This document shows positions 1-4,444 of a stretch of 7,401 nucleotides of DNA, one piece after another. The stretch comes from a bacterium (GTDB lineage Bacteria > Patescibacteriota > Saccharimonadia > Saccharimonadales > UBA4665). The position numbers and the translations under genes were made by a program. Within the stretch, counting starts at the first letter, position 1, and every line of letters begins with the position of its first letter. The stretch spans positions 1 through 7,401 of the forward strand of contig JAJZHX010000024.1 of assembly GCA_021804315.1 (NCBI GenBank), in the 5' to 3' direction. The notes under the pieces were generated by a model, which was not told the origin of the DNA, did not search any database, and saw only the letters and a program-made list of their open reading frames with translations.

Positions 1-109
1 CCTTTATAGGGTTTGGTAGATAAGGCCATAATACTTTAATTATATAGGCAAAGCTGGTAAAATAACTAATCAGAAAATTAAAGTTAATCTTTAATTTAGG
101 ACTAAGGAT

Positions 110-487
110 ATGCCAAGAGGAACTATTTTAAATACTGATCAATTAAGGTCAATAGAGCTTAATAAACAAAAGCGTAATAAGGCCTTTGTAATTTATTGTG
201 CGACAATTGCTCTAAGTGTTCTCGCTGATAAATTTGACCATAAAAGACTAAGCCAAAGTTTTTCATTGCTTTCAGGGCCAGCATTAGTGGCCACTGCTCA
301 CTTTTATAATGAAGCCTTGGAAAGCATGAACTCCCCTCAAAAAGTTACCAGCGAGCACTCTGGACTAATTGATGACCAAAATAGACAAATACCAGTTAGT
401 CAAACGACTAATCAGCAGGCAATTATCAACCAGTTAGATCAACTATATCAACTACCTGCCTTTGAAAAAAATAGCTTTTCCTCATAA
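110..487 (+). CDS. Small hypothetical protein with two hydrophobic stretches
   Basis: I do not recognise this 125-residue protein. The ATG has a plausible ribosome binding site, AGGA at 98-101, eight bases upstream. The first 24 residues are polar and basic. They are followed by a hydrophobic stretch at about residues 25-40 (AFVIYCATIALSVLA) and a weaker apolar stretch at about 53-66 (LLSGPALVATAHFY). The C-terminal half is Gln/Asn-rich and probably poorly folded. This could be a small membrane-associated protein, but one short segment is not decisive. It lies just left of the IS110 element and ends intact, so the insertion appears to have landed downstream of it. An 8-bp AT-rich hairpin (487-494 with 498-505) follows the stop codon but has no U-tract. 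The start, Shine-Dalgarno site and amino-acid composition favour a real gene; its function is unknown. Confidence 0.55.
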   Translation: MPRGTILNTDQLRSIELNKQKRNKAFVIYCATIALSVLADKFDHKRLSQSFSLLSGPALVATAHFYNEALESMNSPQKVTSEHSGLIDDQNRQIPVSQTTNQQAIINQLDQLYQLPAFEKNSFSS

Positions 488-552
488 ATAAGTTTTAAAC
501 TTATTACAGCTAATCTTCTAGCTTCATTAAACGCCATTTGAACCTAACCCTA

Positions 553-558
553 GATAAT
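553..558 (+). promoter_or_regulatory. -10-like box in front of the candidate bridge RNA
   Basis: GATAAT matches the sigma-70 -10 consensus at five of six positions and lies seven bases before the first hairpin of the candidate bridge RNA (565). No -35 box is seen 16-18 bases upstream. This is what the IS110 model predicts: the -35 is supplied by the right end only when the ends are joined in the circular intermediate. A single hexamer in AT-rich DNA is weak evidence. Confidence 0.35.
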
Positions 559-564
559 AAAAAT

Positions 565-745
565 GGCTCCGTCATCTGGAAAGAGCCTTTGGCAAGCCTC
601 GTTAGAACTTGTATATTAAACCTAGCTCTTTACTTCGGTAAAGGGTAAAATACAAATATCTGGTATGGAGGACGTCAAAGATGAGCTTGGGAACAACAGT
701 TTTGTTGTATCTCGCAATATAGACTGTCGCTTCTAAACCAAAGAT
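565..745 (+). ncRNA. Candidate IS110 bridge RNA (left-end structured RNA)
   Basis: This stretch has no convincing ORF but can fold into consecutive hairpins. A 5' stem pairs 565-569 with 583-587. A long interrupted hairpin follows: 588-593 with 674-679, then 609-614 with 650-655, capped by an 8-bp stem (626-633 with 638-645) closed by a cUUCGg tetraloop. A further hairpin pairs 693-698 with 703-708. IS110-family bridge RNAs are encoded in the left end and comprise a 5' stem-loop, a target-binding loop and a donor-binding loop. The order here fits: bases 615-625 and 646-649 form the asymmetric internal loop that could carry target guides, and the second hairpin could sit in a donor loop. The UUCG-capped stem is the strongest single element. 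Guide assignment and the 3' end are inference. Confidence 0.5.
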
Positions 746-774
746 TAAGGACCATCAATAATAAGGATAGTGCT

Positions 775-792
775 ATGAAAAAATTCCAGTAA
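775..792 (+). CDS. Possible five-residue leader peptide ORF (MKKFQ)
   Basis: An ATG at 775 is preceded by AAGGA at 763-767 with seven-base spacing, a better Shine-Dalgarno than several real genes here have. It reads Met-Lys-Lys-Phe-Gln and ends in TAA TAA. The ORF overlaps the left arm of the inverted repeat at 777-847, upstream of the recombinase gene. It could be a leader peptide whose translation affects folding of the recombinase mRNA, or chance. No regulatory codon run is visible. Confidence 0.2.
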   Translation: MKKFQ

Positions 793-847
793 TAATCTGT
801 TACAAGTACTTTTATATATGTAGCAAATCATTAACTGGAATTTTCTC
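777..847 (+). repeat. 14-bp inverted repeat around a 43-base loop
   Basis: Bases 777-790 and 834-847 are inverted copies matching at 13 of 14 positions; the inner 11 (AAAATTCCAGT / ACTGGAATTTT) are perfect. The 43-base loop is AT-rich with no clear further stem. The repeat lies between the candidate bridge RNA and the recombinase gene. It may be a transcription or translation control hairpin in the recombinase leader, a boundary that stops bridge-RNA transcripts, or a tiny inserted palindromic element. Only the inverted repeat is directly seen. Confidence 0.7.
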
Positions 848-972
848 TTAGACATTCAATATCTAACAAGTCTATGGCTTTATTCTAGCACCTTTTATGA
901 AGCCTTGCCTATACCAGAAATAGTATTGTTATTTAATTAACCTTTAGTACTAATGGAAGGAGTTATATTTCT

Positions 973-1947
973 ATGTCTCTATTCCTTGGAATCGATGTAG
1001 CTAAAACAAAAATAGATCTAGCACTTGTTAATGAATCTAACCAAGTATTATGGCAAGATACACTAGAACTAAATAACCAAATAGTAATAGCAGAATACCT
1101 AATGTCCGTTAAAGAAAACTATCCTGATGAAACTATTACAGCTATAGTTGAATCAACAGGCAGATACCATTACCCATCGCTTGATGGAGCAAGTTGTATT
1201 AATTCTCCTATACGCGTAGTTAATCCAATTCTAACCAGACAAATGATCAAATCGTCTATTAGAGGCTCTAAGACAGATAAAACTGATGCTGTTGTTATTG
1301 CTAGGTTAGGAGTTCGAGGAGAAGGACAGTTATATAACGGTGAGCCATTCTTTAACCTTAAATCTCAAGTCAGAAGTTATGAAAAACTTGGAGTAATTAG
1401 TAGTAGCCTAAGAAGACATATTAACCATGTAACAGCTGTTAACCCAGAATCAATCACCAATAGCATTAACCAGGCCTTTGAGTCAGCTGAAAACAGCTTA
1501 GAAGTAGCTAGACAAGCAATATACACGGAAATACTAAAGTCTGAAGATAGTGACCTATTCAGGCGTCTCCAAACTATACCGGGTATAGGTCCACATATAT
1601 CAGCTGTACTAATAGCTGAAATACAGGATATGGTGAGATTTAAGAAACAAAAAGATATTATTGCCTATGTAGGATTAGATCCTAAGATTAGACAAAGTGG
1701 TAAAGTCTTAAACTCTACAGGCAGACTAACTAAACGTGGTTCTACTCATGCCAGAAGAGCTATCTTTATTGCAGCACATGTGGCTAGACAACATGATGAC
1801 AGTTTTAGATGTTACTACGATAAGAAAAGAAATGAAGGTAAAACTTACAAAGTTGCTACTTGTGCTGTAGCTAGAAAGTTATTGCTAATAGTTAGAGCAG
1901 TATGGTTAAGCAAGTCTAACTATGACCCGGATTTTCTGAGGACATAA
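973..1947 (+). CDS. IS110-family transposase (DEDD/serine recombinase)
   Basis: This 324-residue protein catalyses RNA-guided excision and insertion of its element. The N-terminal RuvC-like DEDD domain opens with FLGIDVAK and supplies Asp8, Glu60 (VESTGRYHYP), and Asp102 and Asp105 in the GSKTDKTDA motif. A linker with some helical character leads to the C-terminal Transposase_20 domain. That domain has a helix-hairpin-helix at about 202-217 (IPGIGPHISAVLIAEI), then AYVGLDPKIRQSGK with Ser242 at the position of the nucleophilic serine (Ser241 in IS621), and the conserved TKRGSTHARRAIFIAA block. Length is normal for the family and all catalytic residues are present, so the enzyme looks functional. 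The ATG follows GGAAGGAG (955-962) by ten bases. The long structured leader suggests an IS110-subgroup element whose bridge RNA is upstream. Confidence 0.97.
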   Translation: MSLFLGIDVAKTKIDLALVNESNQVLWQDTLELNNQIVIAEYLMSVKENYPDETITAIVESTGRYHYPSLDGASCINSPIRVVNPILTRQMIKSSIRGSKTDKTDAVVIARLGVRGEGQLYNGEPFFNLKSQVRSYEKLGVISSSLRRHINHVTAVNPESITNSINQAFESAENSLEVARQAIYTEILKSEDSDLFRRLQTIPGIGPHISAVLIAEIQDMVRFKKQKDIIAYVGLDPKIRQSGKVLNSTGRLTKRGSTHARRAIFIAAHVARQHDDSFRCYYDKKRNEGKTYKVATCAVARKLLLIVRAVWLSKSNYDPDFLRT

Positions 1948-2008
1948 ACGTCTTAGACTGTAGTAGTTTAGTCAATGAGGTCTTTACTTAATATATAAGG
2001 TCTATTGA

Positions 2009-2037
2009 AATGTCGTTTGGTGCGCTTGAAAGACATT
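2009..2037 (+). repeat. Small inverted repeat downstream of the IS110 recombinase
   Basis: AATGTC (2009-2014) and GACATT (2032-2037) form a perfect 6-bp stem with a 17-base loop, extendable by flanking TGA/TCA with a bulge. It lies 60 bases past the recombinase stop and may be within or just outside the IS110 right end. There is no U-tract, so it is not an obvious terminator. Confidence 0.4.
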
Positions 2038-2058
2038 CATACGAACACCTTTTGGCGG

Positions 2059-2079
2059 CGACCATACCCTCAGAGCAAG
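2059..2079 (+). repeat. Copy 1 of a 21-base inverted repeat pair
   Basis: This segment contains CATACCCTCAGAGCAAG. It matches the minus strand of 4094-4114 at 20 of 21 positions, the difference being C here and T there. Some similarity continues past it, with AGTAGA following in both copies after a small gap. In copy 2 the repeat forms the 5' untranslated leader of the Ntn-hydrolase gene. Here it lies 8 bases beyond the 42-residue ORF with no gene behind it. It may be a remnant of a shared mobile or regulatory sequence. Confidence 0.75.
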
Positions 2080-2087
2080 TAGACGGA

Positions 2088-2216
2088 TTAAAAAGGATTC
2101 CATTTTGATTTATCCATATCCCACACATAAACCTTACCATCATCCCCAAGCCCAAAAATCGCATAGCCAATATCAAAATTTGGATTAGCTATTGCTGATA
2201 TATTGATTATTTTCAT
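2088..2216 (-). CDS. Small hypothetical protein, 42 residues, WD/propeller-blade-like
   Basis: The product is Met-Lys-Ile-Ile-Asn..., ending VYVWDMDKSKWNPF. The ATG at 2216 follows an AGGGGG Shine-Dalgarno by about four bases, and the ORF ends with TAA. The pattern 'YAIFGLGDDGKVYVWDMDKSKW' (residues 18-39) reads like one blade of a beta-propeller: a hydrophobic strand, a DG turn, then a Trp-Asp strand ending in Trp. That resemblance is pattern recognition only, and a single blade cannot form a propeller. A -10-like TACAAT (2245-2240) lies upstream without a good -35. The 62-residue reading in another frame over the same DNA has no comparable pattern or start. The gene sits alone between two mobile elements; function unknown. 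Confidence 0.6.
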   Translation of the reverse strand: MKIINISAIANPNFDIGYAIFGLGDDGKVYVWDMDKSKWNPF

Positions 2217-2271
2217 AAAGCCCCCTTACTTACACCTAGATTGTACTCTTCTTGTACTATAATACCCCCAT

Positions 2272-2308
2272 AAGCCCTTGAGCTAACGCTCTGGGGCTTT
2301 TGTTTTTT
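2272..2308 (+). terminator. Strong Rho-independent terminator
   Basis: Bases 2272-2283 pair with 2288-2299 in a 12-bp stem with one T-T mismatch and one G-T pair, closed by a TAAC loop. It is followed by a T-rich run (2298-2308, TTTTGTTTTTT). It terminates plus-strand transcription. The only plus-strand gene upstream is the IS110 recombinase; it may instead be left over from a gene displaced by rearrangement. It shields the tRNA fragment and IS1595 transposase from readthrough. Confidence 0.85.
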
Positions 2309-2328
2309 AACAGACGAAACGAAAATAT

Positions 2329-2366
2329 GCTCGGGTAGCTCAGTTGGATAGAGCATCAGCTTCGAA
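2329..2366 (+). pseudogene. 5' half of a tRNA gene, arginine type, truncated in the anticodon arm
   Basis: The sequence starts with a 7-base acceptor strand (GCTCGGG), then TA and a canonical D arm in which GCTC (2338-2341) pairs with GAGC (2351-2354) around AGTTGGATA. The anticodon 5' strand TCAGC follows, then TTCGAA. This resembles bacterial tRNA-Arg(UCG), whose loop reads CTTCGAA; here one C appears missing. The matching 3' anticodon strand, variable loop, TpsiC arm (GGTTCGAATCC) and acceptor 3' strand are absent here and nowhere else in the window. The sequence instead runs into a 13-bp hairpin and the IS1595 region. It looks like a tRNA gene broken by insertion or rearrangement. Amino-acid identity is tentative because, counted strictly, the loop could also give CGA. 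Confidence 0.72.
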
Positions 2367-2391
2367 TGCTTTAATTTTAGCATTCGTAGCT
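2358..2391 (+). repeat. 13-bp hairpin fused to the tRNA fragment
   Basis: Bases 2358-2370 (AGCTTCGAATGCT) pair with 2379-2391 (AGCATTCGTAGCT) with a single T-T mismatch and an 8-base loop. The left arm uses the tRNA anticodon-arm sequence itself; the right arm is new. It may mark the joint of a palindrome-forming rearrangement or an element end. As a terminator it would lack a U-tract. Confidence 0.8.
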
Positions 2392-2418
2392 AAAGACGTC
2401 CACAACTTGCGAGACGGT

Positions 2419-3381
2419 TATTAAAGATACCCTAAAATCATGAACAATAAGTACATTACTAACACTGTGTATAATGCCTTGACTAACAAGTATTTATTTG
2501 CTAGAATGTTTAGTATGAGATACACCAAAAAGCAGTTTGAGGCTGAGTATCCAAATGATGATGCTTGCCTAGAAGCTGTATTTCAGGATAGATACGGCAA
2601 TTTAAAAGTATGTCCTAGTTGTGGTGTTATAGACGCTAAGTTTTATCGGGTTAAAAAGCGTCAGTGTTATGCCTGTGAATATTGTTCTTATCAACTATTC
2701 CCACTAGCTAACACAATCTTTAGAAAAACTACTACTCCACTTACTGACTGGTTCTATGCTGTTTATTTATTCTCAACTCATAAGAACGGAATATCTGCTA
2801 AGACCTTAGAGCGAGAGCTTGGGGTAACGTATAAGACTGCTTGGAGAATGTGTAAGCATATAGGACTACTAATGCAACAAGAGAATGAACAGCTAATAGG
2901 TGAAGTTGAAGCTGATGAGACATATATAGGTGGTAGACATAGGGGTAAGCGTACAGGACCAGCAGACAAAGAGCCTGTTTTTGGCATTGTAGAGAGAAAC
3001 GGTAGAGTAATGGCAAAGCACGTTAAGAGTACAGGAGCTAGAGTGCTAATACCACTAATTGAAGCTAATGTCTCACCAGATAACGCTATTATGACTGACC
3101 AGTACGGATCGTATAAGTCATTAGTTAGAAGAGGCTATAATCACACAACCGTTAATCACTCAACACTGGAATATGTGAGAGGCAATGCACACACTAATAC
3201 TATTGAGGGCTTTTGGTCTCAACTTAAGCGTTCGATTGACGGGACTTACCACGCTGTTTCGCCGAAGTATCTCCAGTCTTACGTTGACGAGTTCGTTTTC
3301 CGTTATAACTTTCGGGGTGTAGCTGTGGGTCCTCTTCTGCTGGAAAAGGTGTCGAAGGTAGTTTTATAAGTTTCTTAAATA
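2419..3381 (+). mobile_element. IS1595-family insertion sequence, approximate extent
   Basis: The element is defined by the ISXO2-like transposase. A possible terminal inverted repeat pairs 2419-2430 (TATTAAAGATAC) with the complement of 3370-3381 (TATTTAAGAAAC), matching at 10 of 12 positions, with weaker AT-rich matching inward. That gives about 960 bp, within the family's range. No 8-bp target duplication is visible outside these limits, so the ends are provisional or the flanks have been rearranged. Confidence 0.45.
2440..3369 (+). CDS. IS1595-family (ISXO2-like) DDE transposase
   Basis: This 309-residue protein is a cut-and-paste type transposase. It has an N-terminal zinc ribbon, CPSC (Cys58, Cys61) and CEYC (Cys79, Cys82), after the conserved YPNDDACLEAVFQDRYG block. 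A helix-turn-helix-like stretch (ISAKTLERELGVTYKTAWRM, about 118-137) follows. The ISXO2-like DDE domain has Asp159 in VEADETYIGGRHRGK, Asp220 in IMTDQYGSYK, and Glu256 in HTNTIEGFWSQLKRSIDGTYH, ending YVDEFVFRYNFR. All catalytic and zinc residues are present and length is normal, so it looks intact. No clear Shine-Dalgarno supports the ATG at 2440. Family homology begins around MRYTKKQF, so Met23 (2506) or Met26 (2515) could be the true start. Its stop lies five bases from the convergent Ntn-hydrolase stop. Confidence 0.95.
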   Translation: MNNKYITNTVYNALTNKYLFARMFSMRYTKKQFEAEYPNDDACLEAVFQDRYGNLKVCPSCGVIDAKFYRVKKRQCYACEYCSYQLFPLANTIFRKTTTPLTDWFYAVYLFSTHKNGISAKTLERELGVTYKTAWRMCKHIGLLMQQENEQLIGEVEADETYIGGRHRGKRTGPADKEPVFGIVERNGRVMAKHVKSTGARVLIPLIEANVSPDNAIMTDQYGSYKSLVRRGYNHTTVNHSTLEYVRGNAHTNTIEGFWSQLKRSIDGTYHAVSPKYLQSYVDEFVFRYNFRGVAVGPLLLEKVSKVVL

Positions 3382-4082
3382 GTTTCTTGCTCATTATTAC
3401 CTATATTATCTTCTAATGCGTCTAATGTCATCGCTGAATATCTTTCAATTCCAGTTTCTTTAATCACCCGTAAAGATATTTTCCCGCCAATCTCTTTATG
3501 GTATTCCTGAGCCACTTTCATTGCGTTAATAGCTATTTGCATTACATCAGCTAAAGTTTTATCAAAATCATTTTTAAATCCATTTTTAATAAACGAAGTA
3601 GAAGGCTCTTCTAAGCCTCCGACTAGATAGGGTACCTCCGATTGAACAGGCACCCAGTCTGAACTATCAACTCTAATTAATATCGGACCCTTTTCCCCAT
3701 CTTTAAGGGTTTCTATACCAGCAACTATAAAACCGTAGGGATTCTCTTTATCAATGCCACGTGCTTTTTTGAATGTGCTAGCGATACATTTAGCTATTAC
3801 GCTTGGATTTTTATTTCCAATAGCTAAATTTTCGAGAGTGCTTTTAAACCATTCCATTATTTCGTAGATGTTATCCATAACACCACCGTCAGGCATGACT
3901 ACACAAGTGGAAGATAATTCAAAGAGTTTAACTTCTTGATTTGTTATTAGTCTACCCTGTTCATTGAAACTATTGCCATCTCCGATACATAGTAGGCCAT
4001 TATTTGCAGCTAGACCACTTATAAATGTCATACAATAATCATACCTTTTCGTAGGCGTTTTTATCCAGAGGCCGCCACTCAT
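3375..4082 (-). CDS. Stand-alone proteasome-beta/HslV-like Ntn hydrolase
   Basis: The 235-residue protein has the proteasome-type N-terminal-nucleophile fold. From Met18 it reads M-TFISGLAANNGLLCIGDGNS. Counting Thr19 as Thr1, Asp35 falls at Asp17 in a GDG as in HslV, and Lys52 (EVKLFEL) falls one residue from Lys33, giving the Thr-Asp-Lys set. Later blocks YGFIVAGIE, GPILIRVDSSD and the long helix TLADVMQIAINAMKVAQE before GGKISLRV follow beta-subunit order. The Asp166/Ser169 pair of classical proteasomes is not clearly kept. The ATG at 4082 has a good AAGGAAG seven bases upstream and would give a 17-residue propeptide; a start at Met18 (4031) would expose Thr1 after Met removal but has only a distant AAAAGG. 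No ATPase partner is nearby. The stop lies in the possible IS1595 end, so a few C-terminal residues may be lost. Confidence 0.75.
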   Translation of the reverse strand: MSGGLWIKTPTKRYDYCMTFISGLAANNGLLCIGDGNSFNEQGRLITNQEVKLFELSSTCVVMPDGGVMDNIYEIMEWFKSTLENLAIGNKNPSVIAKCIASTFKKARGIDKENPYGFIVAGIETLKDGEKGPILIRVDSSDWVPVQSEVPYLVGGLEEPSTSFIKNGFKNDFDKTLADVMQIAINAMKVAQEYHKEIGGKISLRVIKETGIERYSAMTLDALEDNIGNNEQETI

Positions 4083-4093
4083 CTATCTACTTC

Positions 4094-4114
4094 CTTGCTC
4101 TGAGGGTATAGTCG
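4094..4114 (-). repeat. Copy 2 of the 21-base inverted repeat pair
   Basis: Read on the minus strand, this copy contains TATACCCTCAGAGCAAG and differs from 2059-2079 at one base. It lies inside the predicted 5' untranslated region of the Ntn-hydrolase mRNA, directly before its Shine-Dalgarno. The two copies are inverted relative to each other and bracket the tRNA fragment, the IS1595 element and the protease gene. Confidence 0.75.
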
Positions 4115-4132
4115 CCCTTTTGGCTTGGTTGT

Positions 4133-4161
4133 ATTATCTTTCCCAGAGCATCTCTTGACAC
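4133..4161 (-). promoter_or_regulatory. Promoter for the Ntn-hydrolase gene
   Basis: On the minus strand GTGTCA (4161-4156) and GATAAT (4138-4133) are separated by exactly 17 bases, matching the sigma-70 consensus at 4/6 and 5/6. The predicted start, about 4126, leaves a leader of roughly 44 bases. Its -35 overlaps the TTGACA of the opposing toxin-antitoxin promoter, so the two promoters cannot easily be occupied together. Confidence 0.55.
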
Positions 4162-4183
4162 CAATATACAATATCTATACAAT
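4155..4183 (+). promoter_or_regulatory. Toxin-antitoxin promoter with tandem-repeat operator
   Basis: A perfect -35 TTGACA (4155-4160) and a -10 TACAAT (4178-4183) are spaced by 17 bases. TATACAAT occurs twice, at 4165-4172 and 4176-4183, with an 11-base period, the second copy covering the -10. Ribbon-helix-helix antitoxins commonly bind tandem short repeats about one helical turn apart over their own promoter, so these are good operator candidates for autorepression. The promoter lies downstream of the in-frame ATG at 4125, ruling that out as the antitoxin start. Confidence 0.8.
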
Positions 4184-4211
4184 TTATCCATATAAGGGAG
4201 AAAAATCTATT

Positions 4212-4439
4212 ATGGCTACAAAAACACTCAATATCGCAATTGACGAAGATTTGTTGAAAGAAATAGATAGCGCGGTCAAGAAGGATCGAGGCAGTCGTAG
4301 TGAATACTTCCGTCGCTTAGCGCTAGCAGATTTAGAACGTAGAACACGCTGGGAAAGGCTCATGAAAACAGGCAAAGATGTAGGAACACAAATGGGCATT
4401 ACTAGCGAGCAACAGGTTTATGACATATTAAATCAGTAA
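4212..4439 (+). CDS. Ribbon-helix-helix antitoxin of a PIN toxin-antitoxin module
   Basis: This 75-residue antitoxin would neutralise the downstream PIN toxin and repress their shared promoter. Residues 5-10 (TLNIAI) form the DNA-contacting beta strand. Helix A is about 11-24 (DEDLLKEIDSAVKK), the turn GSRSEY is at 27-32, and helix B about 29-44 (RSEYFRRLALADLERR). The C-terminal tail RWERLMKTGKDVGTQMGITSEQQVYDILN is the toxin-binding extension typical of antitoxins paired with PIN_3-family toxins. The start at 4212 is chosen because the family domain begins there, GGAG (4197-4200) is eleven bases upstream, and the promoter lies between 4155 and 4183, after the in-frame ATG at 4125. The toxin starts five bases after its stop, implying one transcript and coupled translation. 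Confidence 0.92.
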   Translation: MATKTLNIAIDEDLLKEIDSAVKKDRGSRSEYFRRLALADLERRTRWERLMKTGKDVGTQMGITSEQQVYDILNQ

Positions 4440-4444
4440 GTCAC

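Larger units (their letters stand above)
533..1990 (+). mobile_element. IS110-family insertion sequence, approximate extent
   Basis: The element is defined by its recombinase (973-1947) and the long structured non-coding stretch before it. IS110 elements lack terminal inverted repeats and usually make no target duplication, so the ends cannot be fixed by inspection. The long leader upstream of the gene and short 3' flank match the IS110 subgroup, where the non-coding RNA lies in the left end, rather than the IS1111 subgroup, where it lies downstream. The left limit is placed near 533 because a possible guide match (ATTAAAC, 526-532) and a -10-like box (553-558) suggest an end in this area. 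The right limit is a guess within about 1950-2050. Confidence 0.6.

Noticed and set aside
487..505. Hairpin after the first gene as a terminator
   Set aside because: The 8-bp stem is AT-rich and has no U-tract, so termination is not supported.
1988..2176. A 62-residue minus-strand reading frame
   Set aside because: It overlaps the 42-residue ORF in another frame, has no Shine-Dalgarno or protein-like pattern, and runs across the 21-base repeat and a hairpin.
2358..2440. Group I intron in the tRNA anticodon loop
   Set aside because: Such introns occur in bacterial tRNA-Arg and tRNA-Leu, but no 3' exon is found anywhere in the window and no intron core could be picked out.
2798..3016. Minus-strand ORFs inside the IS1595 transposase
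   Set aside because: They are antisense shadows of a gene with intact catalytic motifs; they have no domain pattern and no ribosome binding sites.
4125..4211. An earlier in-frame ATG that would extend the antitoxin by 29 residues
   Set aside because: The perfect TTGACA-17-TACAAT promoter and Shine-Dalgarno lie downstream of it, and the family domain starts at 4212.
4184..4399. Minus-strand ORF opposite the antitoxin
   Set aside because: It is an antisense shadow of the RHH gene, Ser/Arg-rich with no recognisable motif.
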